A stretch of 64,000 nt of DNA from contig JAJSZS010000003.1 of the NCBI GenBank assembly GCA_030262725.1, forward strand, positions 90,867 through 154,866, in the 5' to 3' direction. Every line of letters begins with the position of its first letter. Position 1 is the stretch's first letter. Position numbers and translations under genes: made by a program. The stretch is from Candidatus Desulfofervidus auxilii (GTDB taxonomy: Bacteria > Desulfobacterota > Desulfofervidia > Desulfofervidales > Desulfofervidaceae). Below, piece by piece: positions 46,478 to 57,281 of this stretch. The notes beneath the pieces are model-generated. The model had not been told where the DNA came from. It did not search any database and saw nothing but the letters and a program-made list of their open reading frames with translations.

Positions 46478-47262
46478 AAATCACACACTCCTTTTAATTC
46501 TTCAAGTTTTATTTCTATCTCTCTTCCTTCTTTTGTCTCAATAAACATTGAATTTCTAGGAAGGCTATACCTTATTATTTTCCCTTCAATATCTCCTACT
46601 TTAATAATTTCACCGCATGCAGGCAAACCTTTTTTAAATGCTTGATAAATTGGAAATTCATAATTAAGACAACACATTAATCGACCACAAACACCAGATA
46701 TTTTTTCTGGATTAAGAGAAACATGTTGTTCTTTTGCCATTTTTACAGAAACTGTAGCAAAACTTTTTAAAAAAAGACTACAACACAATTCTCTTCCACA
46801 TGGCCCTATCCCACCAATCATCTGTGTTTCATTTCTCACACCTATTTGACGCAATTCTATTCTCATTCGAAATCTTTTAACTAAATCTTTCAATAATTCT
46901 CTAAAATCTACCCTTCCATCTGCTGTGTAATAAAATATAAGCTTGCTTCTATCAAAAAGACATTCTACTCTAACTAATTTCATCTCAAGTCCATGCGCTA
47001 AAACTCGCTCAGAACAAAATTGAAATGCTGTTTTTTCTAATTCAGCATTTTTTTGATCTTTTTTAATATCACTTTTTGTAGCCTTCCTTTCAATCTTAGG
47101 AAATGAAAAATTATCAGGCACTTCAAACAACTCAATTACCTTTCCAATACATTCACCTTTTTCCAATTTTATAATAACATAATCCCCCTTTTTTATATCC
47201 TCATCAGCACTAAATTTATAAATGCGATTATCTCCTCTTAACTTTATGCCAATTAATTTCAT
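46474..47262 (-). CDS. ricT: PSP1-domain protein, RicT-like
   Basis: A 262-residue PSP1 protein. Its signature is the cysteine-rich run GGIGPCGRELCCSLFL, then KISGVCGRLMCCLNYEFP, matching RicT (YaaT) of the Y-complex that assists RNA processing in Firmicutes and is widespread elsewhere. The cysteines can hold an Fe-S cluster. It sits between an FmdB-like zinc-ribbon gene and metG with overlaps on both sides. Confidence 0.88.
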   Translation of the reverse strand: MKLIGIKLRGDNRIYKFSADEDIKKGDYVIIKLEKGECIGKVIELFEVPDNFSFPKIERKATKSDIKKDQKNAELEKTAFQFCSERVLAHGLEMKLVRVECLFDRSKLIFYYTADGRVDFRELLKDLVKRFRMRIELRQIGVRNETQMIGGIGPCGRELCCSLFLKSFATVSVKMAKEQHVSLNPEKISGVCGRLMCCLNYEFPIYQAFKKGLPACGEIIKVGDIEGKIIRYSLPRNSMFIETKEGREIEIKLEELKGVCDL

Positions 47263-47573
47263 ATTTGTTTCTTTTTCTCAAGCTTCTTTTGAATACTTTC
47301 CTGCATCCTTTTAATCTTATCATGTTTTAAATATTGAGCAGCCTTATCAGCAAATTTGGCTGCATCCTTATATTTCCCCCATCTAATATAATCCTTAAAT
47401 CGTTTTTCCACACGTTTAATAGCCTCATCTGTAGCTACTTTAAAAAATATAGATGATATTAATTTTTTTGTTTTACCTCCACATATTGGACAATTTGGTG
47501 CAGGGGCATCTATGCCTTGAATAATCTCAAAGGTATGTCCACATTGCTCACAAAAAAATTCATATATAGGCAT
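47259..47573 (-). CDS. FmdB-type zinc-ribbon protein
   Basis: A 104-residue protein starting MPIYEFFCEQCGHTFEIIQGIDAPAPNCPICGGKTKKLIS, the putative regulatory FmdB zinc ribbon with two CXXC pairs. The second half is basic and helical (RWGKYKDAAKFADKAAQYLKHDKIKRMQ). Such proteins are common in anaerobes; their function is not established. It overlaps ricT by 4 bases and follows hemL by one base. Confidence 0.85.
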   Translation of the reverse strand: MPIYEFFCEQCGHTFEIIQGIDAPAPNCPICGGKTKKLISSIFFKVATDEAIKRVEKRFKDYIRWGKYKDAAKFADKAAQYLKHDKIKRMQESIQKKLEKKKQI

Positions 47574-47574
47574 A

Positions 47575-48861
47575 TTACCCCTCCTTTATCTCTTTAAAGG
47601 TTTTATCTACTGCCTCAATTGTTTTATCAATATCCTCATCAGTATGGGCAATAGAGACAAAACTAGCTTCATAAGCTGAAGGGGCTAAATAAATCCCTCT
47701 TTTTAACATACCATAAAAATATTTAATAAACATTTCATTATCACTCTTTAAGGCAGTTTCATAATTTTTTACTGGATTTTTATTAAAGAAAATAGAAAAC
47801 ATTGAAGCAATCTGATTAATTTGTAAAGGGATGTCATATTTTTTTGCTGCCTCTTTAATACCATTTACTAATCTTTTTGTCTTTTTTTCAAGATTTTCAT
47901 ATACTCCAGACCTTTTTAAAATCTTTAAAGTAGCAATACCAGCACTCATAGCCAATGGATTACCAGAAAGTGTTCCTGCTTGATAAACATCTCCTTCTGG
48001 AGCAATAAGAGACATAATCTCTTTTTTTCCACCATAGGCTCCAACTGGCAATCCTCCACCAATAATCTTACCTAAACAAGTTAAATCAGGTTCAATATTA
48101 TAATATGCTTGAGCACCACCAAAACTAATGCGAAATCCCGTTATAACCTCATCAAAAATTAGGACACTTTTATATTTTTGTGTAATTTTACGTAATCCTT
48201 GCAAAAAACCATCTTCTGGCAAGATTACCCCCATATTACCTGCAACAGGTTCAACAATGACACAGGCAATCTCTTCTCCTATTTGCTCAAAGGTTTTTTC
48301 TACAGCAGAAATATCATTATAAGGTAAAGAAATAGTATGCTTTGTCAAATCTTCTGGCACACCTGGAGAGGCTGGTATACCAAAAGTAGCTAAACCAGAA
48401 CCTGCTTTTACTAAAAAACTGTCTGCATGACCATGATAACATCCATTAAATTTAACTACTTTATCCCTACCAGTATAAGCCCTAGCCAATCTCAATGCAC
48501 TCATTGTTGCTTCGGTTCCAGAATTTACCATCCTCACTTTTTCTATTGAGGGAAATGCCTCAGTAATTATTTCTGCTAATTCTACTTCTAAAACAGTTGG
48601 AGCGCCAAAACTTGTTCCTTTTTTTGCAGTCTTTTCAATTGCCTCTATCACTTCATCATTTGCATGACCAACAATCATTGGCCCCCATGAGCAGACATAA
48701 TCAATATATTCATTACCATCTACATCATAAACCTTTGACCCCTTTGCCCTTTCTATAAAAAGAGGTTCCCCTCTTACAGATCCCCATGCCCTAACAGGGC
48801 TATTTACCCCTCCTGGCAATAATGTTTTTGCCTTTTCCCATAATAATTCTGACCTAGACAT
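47575..48861 (-). CDS. hemL: Glutamate-1-semialdehyde 2,1-aminomutase
   Basis: A 428-residue PLP enzyme of the C5 pathway to 5-aminolevulinate. Landmarks are [62 protein letters not shown], and the PLP lysine in [20 protein letters not shown] chose the ATG at 48861 ([11 protein letters not shown]) because GAAGGAGGG lies just before it; the longer frame starts 21 bases earlier. It follows the siroheme synthase gene, making a tetrapyrrole pair. Confidence 0.95.
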   Translation of the reverse strand: MSRSELLWEKAKTLLPGGVNSPVRAWGSVRGEPLFIERAKGSKVYDVDGNEYIDYVCSWGPMIVGHANDEVIEAIEKTAKKGTSFGAPTVLEVELAEIITEAFPSIEKVRMVNSGTEATMSALRLARAYTGRDKVVKFNGCYHGHADSFLVKAGSGLATFGIPASPGVPEDLTKHTISLPYNDISAVEKTFEQIGEEIACVIVEPVAGNMGVILPEDGFLQGLRKITQKYKSVLIFDEVITGFRISFGGAQAYYNIEPDLTCLGKIIGGGLPVGAYGGKKEIMSLIAPEGDVYQAGTLSGNPLAMSAGIATLKILKRSGVYENLEKKTKRLVNGIKEAAKKYDIPLQINQIASMFSIFFNKNPVKNYETALKSDNEMFIKYFYGMLKRGIYLAPSAYEASFVSIAHTDEDIDKTIEAVDKTFKEIKEG

Positions 48862-48885
48862 AATCCCTCCTTCAAAAATCATAAT

Positions 48886-49542
48886 CTAAAAGTCTTTTCC
48901 AAACAAGCTATCTGATTCTGGAATAATCTTTTTAAGATATTTTTTAATTGCTTCTAAATCCTTTTTCTTAAAATAATCTAATAATTCAGAATCCACAAGC
49001 TTTGCAAAAATAATTTCTCTTTGTTTTTGATCAGGTATTTTCTTTTTTATTATATCCCTAATTTTCCCTAATAAATTTAAAAAATGGGCATATTCTTCAC
49101 CAAACTCCTTTTCCAATCTTAAACGCAATCTTTTAGCTAAAGCTGGACTCTTTCCACTAGTAGATATAGCAATAATCAAATCACCCCTTACTACCACTGA
49201 GGGAACAATAAAATTACATTTTTCTGGCTGATCTACAATATTACAAAGGATATTGATATTATTTGCCTCTATGCTTAATTTTTGATTAAGTTCTTCATCA
49301 TCAGTAGCCCCAATAACTAAAAATGTATCTTTTAAAAACTCTGATTTATATTCTTTCCCTAAATATATCACATTTTTTTTATCAATTGCCTCTTTTAATT
49401 CAGGTAAAACTTCTCTAGCAACTACTTTCACTTTTGCTCCACAATCTAAGAGCCTTTTAATCTTACGCCAAGCAACCTGTCCACCTCCTACTACAAGACA
49501 ATTTTTCCCTTTCAAATCAAGTAAAATAGGATAATAACGCAT
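48886..49542 (-). CDS. Precorrin-2 dehydrogenase / siroheme synthase (CysG N-terminal type)
   Basis: A 218-residue protein with YPILLDLKGKNCLVVGGGQVAWRKIKRLLDCGAKVKVV, the NAD-binding start of precorrin-2 dehydrogenase, and SGKSPALAKRLRLRLEKEFG from the dimerisation domain. It oxidises precorrin-2 to sirohydrochlorin and may insert iron. Siroheme is needed by dissimilatory sulfite reductase and is also the entry to the alternative haem pathway used by sulfate reducers. Next to hemL this is a consistent tetrapyrrole operon. Confidence 0.9.
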   Translation of the reverse strand: MRYYPILLDLKGKNCLVVGGGQVAWRKIKRLLDCGAKVKVVAREVLPELKEAIDKKNVIYLGKEYKSEFLKDTFLVIGATDDEELNQKLSIEANNINILCNIVDQPEKCNFIVPSVVVRGDLIIAISTSGKSPALAKRLRLRLEKEFGEEYAHFLNLLGKIRDIIKKKIPDQKQREIIFAKLVDSELLDYFKKKDLEAIKKYLKKIIPESDSLFGKDF

Positions 49543-49546
49543 TTTA

Positions 49547-50641
49547 TTACCCCAAAATGGATTTAACTAAATTATAATGTTTGGCAAAAGGTAACCATAA
49601 ATAATTTAAAAATAATATAAAACCATATCCAGAAAGAAGTTGAAGTAAAAATGCATTCATTATTTTATTTCGATTATAAAAGAAAAATCCAAAATAAGAG
49701 TTTAAAATTGGTAAAAAACCAAAAAATGAAATCCAAGCAAGTTTTGGTTCAAGATGGGCAAAAAATGCACCTCCAACAAATAGCAAAAGAAGACCTAAAA
49801 ATGCATTAAAATAAAGAAGTATTTTTATTGCCCAATCAGTCATTTTTTCCAAAGAAATAGCTAAAAGAAAGCTTATACTTGGTAAAATGACACTAAAAAA
49901 ATATATGGATTGAGAAGTGGAAAAGAAAAAGATGATAAATAATAAAAGCCAAAGCCAAAAGAAAATCTCTGAATTTGTCAATTGTTTATTAATCATTTGT
50001 TTATAACCAATAAACAAAAGATGAGGTAAAAGACCAATCCAAGGGAAGCAAAATAATGGGAGAAAAAGATAGAGATAAAATTTTTCATTGCCTCTTTTAA
50101 ATTCTAATAACTGATAAAAATTTGGAATCTCTCTTGTTTTATAAAATAAAAATCCACACCAAATTAAAATAATAATAAAAAAGAAAAAAAGTCCTTTAAT
50201 GAATTTCATTTCTTTTAAAAATTTAAAGTCCTTTATAAGAATAAAAAGAAAAGCAATTAAAAAGGGCAAAATAAAACCTATTATTCCTTTTGCCATCACT
50301 GCAAAAGCCATGGAGATATAAAAAAGATAAATAAAAATGTCTTTTCTTTTTTCATAACCTAAAATAAAGCTAAAAAGGGAAAGATTTATAAAAAAGGCAA
50401 AGGCAGTTATTGATGGAATCTTACAGACAGTGAGATTAAATAAAAGGGTAGAGGGTAAAATTAAACTAGTAAAAAAACCTATTTTAAAGGAATATAAAAA
50501 AGCACTTGCAAAAAAAACAAAAATAACAATTCCAATACCAAAAATAAAAGAAAAAATGCTTTTTTCTAAGGTAAATAAAAATAAAAGACTACTTAATAAA
50601 AAAATTAAAATTGTTGCTGCCAATTTTTTAAGGAATAGCAT
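49547..50641 (-). CDS. Polytopic membrane protein, N-terminally truncated GT-C (ArnT-like) relative
   Basis: A 364-residue protein that is almost entirely hydrophobic, with about ten membrane segments. ISMAFAVMAKGIIGFILPFLI matches the 'A.L.KGP.G..LP' segment of ArnT/PMT family glycosyltransferases, and FFFSTSQSIYFFSVILPSISFLLA resembles their 'S.S....Y..P..P.LA' segment. The catalytic N-terminal region with the acidic residues of the first periplasmic loop is missing. It may be a truncated, non-catalytic or decaying gene. Confidence 0.6.
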   Translation of the reverse strand: MLFLKKLAATILIFLLSSLLFLFTLEKSIFSFIFGIGIVIFVFFASAFLYSFKIGFFTSLILPSTLLFNLTVCKIPSITAFAFFINLSLFSFILGYEKRKDIFIYLFYISMAFAVMAKGIIGFILPFLIAFLFILIKDFKFLKEMKFIKGLFFFFIIILIWCGFLFYKTREIPNFYQLLEFKRGNEKFYLYLFLPLFCFPWIGLLPHLLFIGYKQMINKQLTNSEIFFWLWLLLFIIFFFSTSQSIYFFSVILPSISFLLAISLEKMTDWAIKILLYFNAFLGLLLLFVGGAFFAHLEPKLAWISFFGFLPILNSYFGFFFYNRNKIMNAFLLQLLSGYGFILFLNYLWLPFAKHYNLVKSILG

Positions 50642-50722
50642 GAGCCATTATTTAACAAAAACAAAAAAGCAAAGCAATGCTTAATGATGGCAAAGCAATA
50701 ATTTTGTGATAAAATCCAAAAA

Positions 50723-51730
50723 ATGGTCAAACAGGAAAAGTTTGAAGCCTTAAAAAAACTGATTCAAAGTGGTAATTTGATAGAAGCAGAACAAGCCATA
50801 TTAGAAGCAATGTTAAAAGAACCAGAAGAGCATCGCTATAAATTTCTTTTGGCGGAATTAGCTTTAAAGAGAAATACAATTGAAAAGGCAGAAAGACTTT
50901 GTAAGGAAGCATTAAGTAAATTGCCTACAGAAAGATATGGTCTTTTTTTAAAAGGAAAAATCCTTTTAGCAAAAGGAACAAAAAAAGCAGCTAAAGAGGC
51001 AATGGAGATATTTGAATATTTATTTAATCAATCAAAAACAAAATCTACCCTTTACTGGCTCCTTCAAGCCTATCTAAAGGCTAAAGAACCTAAAAAAGCT
51101 TGGGAAATTTTGCAAAGTGTCCCCTTTTCTCTTCAAGATACCCCTGCTTTACGTCTCCTTCAGGCAAAAATTCTTATTGCTTTAAAAAGATATAAAGAGG
51201 CATTAAAAGTTTATGAACTTTTATTAAAAGAATCACCTCAAGATATGAAATTAAAAAGAAAAATCCTTTTATTAAAAAAGCAGATAAAAGGAAAAGAAAA
51301 ATGGCAGAAAGAAATGGAAATCATTGCCCGCTTACCATCAGCAGAAAAGGATATTATTTTGCTTTTGGCTCAAGCAGAAACAGCTAAAGAACAGGGAAAA
51401 ATTAAAGAAGCTATATCTTTTTATGAAAAGGTATTAAAGATTGACCCAGAAAATAGGGAAGCAAATCTAAATTTGGGTTTTGTTTTAATAAAATCTGAAG
51501 ATCCAAATTTGATAGATGCTGGAATTGAAAAATTAAAACAATTTTTTTTGGAAGAGCCTTATTTTCACCCAGTTAGAAGTGCCCTTTTTTCTGCCTGTGA
51601 GCGTTATGGAAAGATAGATTATTTATTGCGTATATTAGAAGATGCTTTAAATCTCCATCCTGAAAAAGTAAAAATTTTTGGTTGGATAAAAAGATATCAA
51701 AAAAAGATAAAAAATGCAGCGCATTGCTGA
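50723..51730 (+). CDS. TPR-repeat protein preceding the ATPase-PglZ gene
   Basis: A 335-residue soluble protein built of TPR-like helical pairs ([58 protein letters not shown]). It is cytoplasmic, with no signal peptide. TAAAAT lies 7 bases before the ATG and there is no ribosome site. The 3' end overlaps the giant ATPase gene by 17 bases, indicating coupled expression and a likely physical partner, perhaps an adaptor. Confidence 0.8.
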   Translation: MVKQEKFEALKKLIQSGNLIEAEQAILEAMLKEPEEHRYKFLLAELALKRNTIEKAERLCKEALSKLPTERYGLFLKGKILLAKGTKKAAKEAMEIFEYLFNQSKTKSTLYWLLQAYLKAKEPKKAWEILQSVPFSLQDTPALRLLQAKILIALKRYKEALKVYELLLKESPQDMKLKRKILLLKKQIKGKEKWQKEMEIIARLPSAEKDIILLLAQAETAKEQGKIKEAISFYEKVLKIDPENREANLNLGFVLIKSEDPNLIDAGIEKLKQFFLEEPYFHPVRSALFSACERYGKIDYLLRILEDALNLHPEKVKIFGWIKRYQKKIKNAAHC

Positions 51731-54700
51731 TTTAATCAGTTTGCCAGAGATTAAAACTGTTATTCATTTAAATGATGCATTTTCTCCTTATGCAAGAAAT
51801 TTTTTAAAAGAAATTGTATTTACAAAAGAAGTAAATCAAGCATTTAGGGCTATTTATCACAGTCTTTCTGAAGAAAAAGGAAAAGGTTTTTTTATTGAAG
51901 GTGGTTATGGCAGTGGAAAGTCACATTTCCTTGTAAGTCTTTATCTTTATCTTACTACCCAGAAAATCCCGCCTGTGCCTGGTTTACCTGAAATTAAGGG
52001 CTCTTGGCTAGTAGTACCTATTTCTCTTTTAGACTATAGTAATGAAATTCGCTTGCAAGAAATTGTTTTAGATGCTTTTAATCAAGTTTTAGAAAAAAAA
52101 TTTAAAAAAGGTATCATCCCATCTCAATTCATAGAGCAGTTAAAAAAACTGCTTTCATCCTATAAATCAGAGCTTTCTCAGTTTACAAAAGAACTAGGTA
52201 TATCAGAAGATGATTTTTTTGACTTAAAATATTGGCCGTACTTACGGCAATTTTTTGAAAAATTAAATCTCCCTTATCGTCCAGTTTTAGAAAGACACAG
52301 CATAATGGAAAAACTTCATCAGGTATTAAAAGAAGAAGGTTATAAAGGGGCAATATTGTTAATTGATGAGTTATCTGAATTTCTAAAATCAAAGCCTACA
52401 ATCTCTGACTTTCAAGAAGATATTAGATTTTTGCAATTTTTGGGTGAAACAGCAACAAATATACCCCTTTGGATCATTGCTACATTGCAAGAGCAATTAG
52501 AAACCACAGGTGATGTTCCCCAAGATGCTTATGCCAAAATTAAAGACAGATACCCGATACGTTTTGTGTTTTCTGGCACTCACATAGAGGAGATTGTCAG
52601 TGAACGTTTGGTGAAAAAAAATCCACAAGCCAGAGCATACCTTGAAGAGCTTTTTTTAGAATTTAAAAAGACTTTTAATTATTTACCATTTAATGAGGAG
52701 CAATGGATAAGACTTTATCCAGTGCATCCCTTAACTATCCAATTATTAGATGAATTAAGAGGACTCTTTTCACAACATCGAGGTGCAATTGACTTTGTTT
52801 ATAGCCGTTTAAAAGGAGATAAAAAAAGGAATATTCCTGCACTTTTAGATGCACCTCCTAAAACTTTGCTTTCTCCTACCCTTATCTTTGATCATTTTCT
52901 TGACCGCATCAGAGAAACCTTAGAAACAAATCCTTATTATGAAAAAGTGTATCGGTTTTATGAAAAAATTGTTCCTCGTCTTTTTGATGATATAGAAATG
53001 CAAAAAATAGCTATTTCTCTTATTAAATTATTAATCCTTTTAGCCATTTCACCTATAAAACACAAACCTACAATAAAAGATTTAACTTTGGCACTACTTT
53101 ACCCCTTTACAGATTTAGATCCAACTCTTAATTTTAGATTTATTCACGACATATTGATTCGCCTTCAGCAAGAAGGGGCTTATTTACGTCATGAGACAGG
53201 CAATGAATGGATAGAAGATAGATTTTATTTAGATTTAGAAGAAGACACTCAATTTCTCATTCGTACACGTTTTCATCAGTTAAAACAAAGCATTTTACCA
53301 GGTGATGAACGCATTTATAACTTTGTTTTTGAAAATGCTGTTTCTTCTGTTATTCCTTTTAAGGAATTAAAAGAAATACAAGAAGTAAACATTATTTGGA
53401 AAAATACAAGGCGTAATGGAGTTATTTATTTTTTACCTGCTAAAGAACTTTCTCATTTTTTAAAAAATATAGATAACACAAAAGATTTTCATCTTTTTAT
53501 TTTACGTCTTCCTGTTCCAGAAAACTTTATTTTGCCATCTTTACCTAAAGGAGTCGGGGTTTGGATACCAGAAAAAGCAGATGAAAAAGTGCTTAAAGCT
53601 GCTTTTATTTATGGACAACTAGTAGAGAGATATCAAGCTGAAACAACAAGAGAAAAAAAACTAAGAGAGGCTGCTAAAGCACACTATGAAGAAGCTATAA
53701 AGCAGGCTACACAAGAGATAGTTTGGGCATATAGGAAAGGTACACTTTATTTTTCAGAAAAAGAAAATACCCAAATATTACTTCTTGATGCAAGTCAATG
53801 GTTACGTTTATTGGAAGGCATTTCTGCCTTTATATTAGAAAAACGCTATCCATTGCATCATTTAATTGCACCTCATATGTTACCCCCTCCCCTTTTTCAA
53901 CGTCAGCAATTGGTAGATGCCCTTATTATACCAGGAGAAATTATCCTAAAACGAGAAGATAAACCAATTAAGATATTAATTGAAGGGCTATTAAGACCTC
54001 TTGGCATTTTAAAAAAAATTCCAGGAGGCTATCGGGTAATAATTGAGAGCTCTCGTTCTCCTTTAGTAAAATTTCTTCTTTCTGCCTTTGAAGACAAAAA
54101 CATCCACACAAAAGATGAGATTTTTAATTATTTGCGCTTTAGTGAATTTGGCTTATGTTTAGAACAATGTGAATTACTTTTATTAGCGTTTATCCATAGA
54201 GGTCTTTTAGCTCCATATCGACAAGGTAAATACTTAACACCAGCTAAAATAAATTTAACTACTTTAGACAAAATAGATAAACTGGAAATCACAAAAACCC
54301 TTTCTTCAGAAGATATAAATCTATTAGTCAATTTGCCTTTTTTGCCTGAAAGACTTAAAGGTATAGAACTCACAGTTACCCAACAAATTACACTTTGGGA
54401 TGAGATAAAAAGATTTAAAGAAAATTTATTTCCTCTATTTCAAGGATTAAAAGACTTACTTACAAGACATCATCCAGCCCTTGTTTCTTCAGATTTGACT
54501 TTAGCAAAAGAAACTTTAGAACAGTTTGAAAATATCTTAAATAGCATTAAGGTTTCTCTTCCAGCTACAGAGGGGCTAAAACGATTAGCAAGCACTTTAA
54601 AAGAAATTACATTTATTGATATTCTTTATGCCCGTTTGCAAGCTATGCTTAAGTTTTATGAAAAAAGAGAAAGGATATTTTTTATTTATGATTATCTTCA

Positions 54701-56663
54701 TCATCCAGATTTACAGATTCCATCAAATGAAACCAAATTAAATCAAATTTATGAGGAAACACGTTCTATATTTAAAAAAAATTTGCTTTTTAATCCCTCT
54801 TTGCTTGAAAGTTTAGAAGAAAAATTTAATAGATTTTACGAATACTATGTAAATATTTATGAAGAAAGCCATAATTTGGCATTTTCACAAGAGCGTTTTC
54901 ATCCCTATCTTACTTTGCGTCAGGATGAAACATATAAACTGCTTAAAAACTGGGCAACGCTTCCAGTTTTGCCAGCCAGGGCATATCTTGAAGAAATAGA
55001 AGCTGAGCTAAATCAGGTATTAAAAAGATTTTGTCAATTGGATGTAAAAGAGCAACTGAAACAAAAACCTATTTGTAGTTGTAATTTTAAACTTGGTGAA
55101 GTCATTGAGCTTCCACCTGCCTCTGTATTTTTGTCAAAGATGCAACAAGGCATCAATGCCTGTTTTGAAGCATTAAAAACGCCTCCTTTAAAGTCTCGTC
55201 TTGAATCCTATATGGAAGGGCTTAAAGAAATTGGTAAAAAAGAACAAGCTAAACAAATTAAAGCACTTTTAAGTGGAAAAGGAGAAATAAAGGATTGGTT
55301 AAAGCTTACCTCTGAATTAAAAAAAGCATTATCAGAAGGGATAAAAATCGTAGAAAGAAATCTTGATGTCCTTATTGCCAGACTTAAAGGGCAAAGTCTA
55401 CCAAAGGCAAAGCTTGAAGCCATATTTAAAGATTGGCTTGAAGGAAAAGAAGGAATTTTGCCAGATACTTATATCCGTGTTACTGCTTCTACTACAGGTG
55501 TACCACCTGCATTAGAGCTTGCCTTAAGAGAACGAGAACCTGATTTTTTGCCTTTAGCGCAAAAATGGAAAGAACGATTTTATGCACTTTTAGTCTATAT
55601 TGCCTGGTGTCATTTACATCAATTACCCATTACAGTAGCAGCAGAGCTTTCAGGATTACCTGAAACAGAATGGATAGAAAAACAAACAAGCCTTTTAAAA
55701 TTAGCCATAAAGCTTTTAGAAGAAGAGACATTTATACAATGGGCACAAGGATTAGAAGATGAAGATGCCCTTTGGCAACATTTAAGAATCTATCAACCAA
55801 AACTTTCTTTGGCTTTAGAGCGAGAAAGACTTTTTCCACATCTTAAAAGTCGCATACTTGCTCATTTACTTGAAAGTGGAGAAAAAATTTCTATTTCATC
55901 ATTAGATGAAGAAACAAAAAATCTAGTTAAAGCCTATCAATTCTTAGAAAGTTTAATAAATGAACCTTTAAGTGAAATTCCCACTTCCTCTCAATGGGAA
56001 AAATTTTATCAAAAAAAGATTTTCTACATGGAGTGGCAATTAGGGATTGTTTTTGAAAGTAATTTACCGCAAGAATTGAAAAAGAAAATTTTGCAAAAAA
56101 TTATAAATTTTAGAAAAAAACTAGATACACAGTTTAAAGCATTTTATGAAAGACAAAGTTTTAAAAATCCCTCTTTACCTTCGCAAGGAACAGGTCTTCT
56201 TTTAGATGGATTACGTTATGACATTTATCTTATATTAAAAGAAAAGCTTTTTCCTACTTTAGGCTACAAAGTAAAAGAAGAGAAATTTTACTGGGCAAAA
56301 TCTCCAACAGATACATATACACAATTAACTTCCCTTAATTTGGATAATTTTTTAGAAAATATTTCACCTGGATTACATCTTCTTAAAAAAGGAAACTTAA
56401 AAATATTTAAAGTTGATTTAATTGATACCTACTTTCACCAAACACACCTTTTCCCACATCAAGTAGCAAATGAAATCGTCATACAATTAAAAAATATTTT
56501 AAAACCATTGCTTAAAGGAACAAAAAAAATTTATCTTTTTTCTGACCATGGCTTCCGTTTAAAACTCTCTGCCCTTTCAAAACACACTTACAAAGAGCCC
56601 CTTTATACTCATGGAAATATCTCTTTAGAAGAAGTCCTTGTCCCTTGGGCAGTGCTTGAATGA
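51714..56663 (+). CDS. BrxC/PglY-like ATPase (DUF6079-type) fused to a C-terminal PglZ domain
   Basis: A 1649-residue protein. Walker A is GGYGSGKSH (about 63-71) and Walker B is [11 protein letters not shown] (Asp about 218), in a region resembling the BrxC/PglY ATPases of BREX phage defence. The last 160 residues look like a PglZ alkaline-phosphatase-superfamily domain: [19 protein letters not shown] (metal Asp about 1498), LFSDHGF (about 1611) and [18 protein letters not shown] at the end. BREX keeps these in separate genes; here they are one polypeptide, with no methyltransferase or BrxL nearby. Function could be defence or something else; PglZ domains also occur in signalling proteins. 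Confidence 0.8.
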   Translation: MQRIADLISLPEIKTVIHLNDAFSPYARNFLKEIVFTKEVNQAFRAIYHSLSEEKGKGFFIEGGYGSGKSHFLVSLYLYLTTQKIPPVPGLPEIKGSWLVVPISLLDYSNEIRLQEIVLDAFNQVLEKKFKKGIIPSQFIEQLKKLLSSYKSELSQFTKELGISEDDFFDLKYWPYLRQFFEKLNLPYRPVLERHSIMEKLHQVLKEEGYKGAILLIDELSEFLKSKPTISDFQEDIRFLQFLGETATNIPLWIIATLQEQLETTGDVPQDAYAKIKDRYPIRFVFSGTHIEEIVSERLVKKNPQARAYLEELFLEFKKTFNYLPFNEEQWIRLYPVHPLTIQLLDELRGLFSQHRGAIDFVYSRLKGDKKRNIPALLDAPPKTLLSPTLIFDHFLDRIRETLETNPYYEKVYRFYEKIVPRLFDDIEMQKIAISLIKLLILLAISPIKHKPTIKDLTLALLYPFTDLDPTLNFRFIHDILIRLQQEGAYLRHETGNEWIEDRFYLDLEEDTQFLIRTRFHQLKQSILPGDERIYNFVFENAVSSVIPFKELKEIQEVNIIWKNTRRNGVIYFLPAKELSHFLKNIDNTKDFHLFILRLPVPENFILPSLPKGVGVWIPEKADEKVLKAAFIYGQLVERYQAETTREKKLREAAKAHYEEAIKQATQEIVWAYRKGTLYFSEKENTQILLLDASQWLRLLEGISAFILEKRYPLHHLIAPHMLPPPLFQRQQLVDALIIPGEIILKREDKPIKILIEGLLRPLGILKKIPGGYRVIIESSRSPLVKFLLSAFEDKNIHTKDEIFNYLRFSEFGLCLEQCELLLLAFIHRGLLAPYRQGKYLTPAKINLTTLDKIDKLEITKTLSSEDINLLVNLPFLPERLKGIELTVTQQITLWDEIKRFKENLFPLFQGLKDLLTRHHPALVSSDLTLAKETLEQFENILNSIKVSLPATEGLKRLASTLKEITFIDILYARLQAMLKFYEKRERIFFIYDYLHHPDLQIPSNETKLNQIYEETRSIFKKNLLFNPSLLESLEEKFNRFYEYYVNIYEESHNLAFSQERFHPYLTLRQDETYKLLKNWATLPVLPARAYLEEIEAELNQVLKRFCQLDVKEQLKQKPICSCNFKLGEVIELPPASVFLSKMQQGINACFEALKTPPLKSRLESYMEGLKEIGKKEQAKQIKALLSGKGEIKDWLKLTSELKKALSEGIKIVERNLDVLIARLKGQSLPKAKLEAIFKDWLEGKEGILPDTYIRVTASTTGVPPALELALREREPDFLPLAQKWKERFYALLVYIAWCHLHQLPITVAAELSGLPETEWIEKQTSLLKLAIKLLEEETFIQWAQGLEDEDALWQHLRIYQPKLSLALERERLFPHLKSRILAHLLESGEKISISSLDEETKNLVKAYQFLESLINEPLSEIPTSSQWEKFYQKKIFYMEWQLGIVFESNLPQELKKKILQKIINFRKKLDTQFKAFYERQSFKNPSLPSQGTGLLLDGLRYDIYLILKEKLFPTLGYKVKEEKFYWAKSPTDTYTQLTSLNLDNFLENISPGLHLLKKGNLKIFKVDLIDTYFHQTHLFPHQVANEIVIQLKNILKPLLKGTKKIYLFSDHGFRLKLSALSKHTYKEPLYTHGNISLEEVLVPWAVLE

Positions 56664-56718
56664 GATTTCTTGACAATGCATATTACCCCGTGATAAAAAG
56701 AAAAAATTGTAGAATAAC
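56664..56718 (+). promoter_or_regulatory. Promoter-like sequence after the fusion gene, related to the cassette module
   Basis: TTTCTTGACAATGCATA is shared with the repeat at 62377-62391. TTGACA (56670-56675) is followed after 16 bases by GATAAA (56692-56697). A further part (TTGTAGAATAA) resembles the mini-ORF region of the copy at 60.3 kb. It would drive the toxin-antitoxin genes downstream. Confidence 0.5.
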
Positions 56719-56754
56719 CTTTCCGAACCAAACAAAAAGTGATAAAAAGGAATA

Positions 56755-56775
56755 AAATCCTGTTTCGCAGGATTT
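56755..56775 (+). repeat. Hairpin before the first toxin-antitoxin operon
   Basis: AAATCCTG (56755-56762), loop TTTCG, then CAGGATTT (56768-56775): a perfect 8-bp stem with no following T-run. It lies just upstream of the antitoxin gene's AAAAGGGG site, so it may be a leader structure rather than a terminator. Confidence 0.5.
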
Positions 56776-56799
56776 AAAACCAAAAAGGGGATTAAAAAT

Positions 56800-57006
56800 A
56801 TGAAAACAAAAAAAATATCTATTTCCATAGACATAATTATTGAGTTGCTGAAGCAATTAAATGAAGAAGCTAAAGAAGAAATTTTTGAAAAAGTATTTTT
56901 AGAAGAAGATACAAATCCTCTAACAGATGAAGAAAAACAAGCAATAAAGATTGCAGAAAAAGAATTAAAAAATAAAGAAACTATCTCATGGCCTTTTGGC
57001 GAATAG
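56800..57006 (+). CDS. Antitoxin of a RelE/ParE-type module
   Basis: A 68-residue acidic protein (MKTKKISISIDIIIELLKQLNEEAKEEIFEKVF ... ENPLTDEEKQA-like middle, ending ISWPFGE). Its 3' end overlaps the toxin gene by 19 bases, the usual antitoxin-first order. The WPFGE end immediately before a RelE-type start is a pattern of this antitoxin type. The toxin is frameshifted, so the antitoxin may now be an orphan. Confidence 0.65.
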   Translation: MKTKKISISIDIIIELLKQLNEEAKEEIFEKVFLEEDTNPLTDEEKQAIKIAEKELKNKETISWPFGE

Positions 57007-57281
57007 AGTTCTCTAAACAAGCCTATAAAAGCTATCAAAGGTTAAATAAAACTTATCAAAAGAAAATAGATAAAATTTTAAACCTTTTGATGACTAAAGA
57101 AAGAGTTGATATAAAATCAGTAGAAGGAGAAAGAGATATTTATAGATTACGAATTGGCAAGTATAGGTGCTGATTAAGGTTAATAAAAAAGAAAGAGTCA
57201 TTTTAGTCGTAAAAATAGGACCTAGAGGTGACATTTACAAAAAATAAAAATCTATCAAATGATGGACAGCTATCAAGATAA
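56988..57281 (+). pseudogene. RelE/ParE-family toxin, frameshifted
   Basis: The start MAFWRIEFSKQAYKSYQRLNKTYQKKIDKILNLL and RDIYRLRIGKYR are typical of RelE/ParE toxins, but the frame ends at a TGA (57171-57173). Adding one base in TATAGGTGC restores VLIKVNKKERVILVVKIGPRGDIYK, the normal ending of the family. So a one-base deletion has broken the gene. The restored frame then runs to a stop at 57279-57281. The partner antitoxin is intact. Confidence 0.78.

Noticed and set aside
51714..56663. A complete BREX locus
   Set aside because: No PglX methyltransferase, BrxA, BrxB or BrxL genes occur within the window on either side, so the fusion is reported as BREX-like only.
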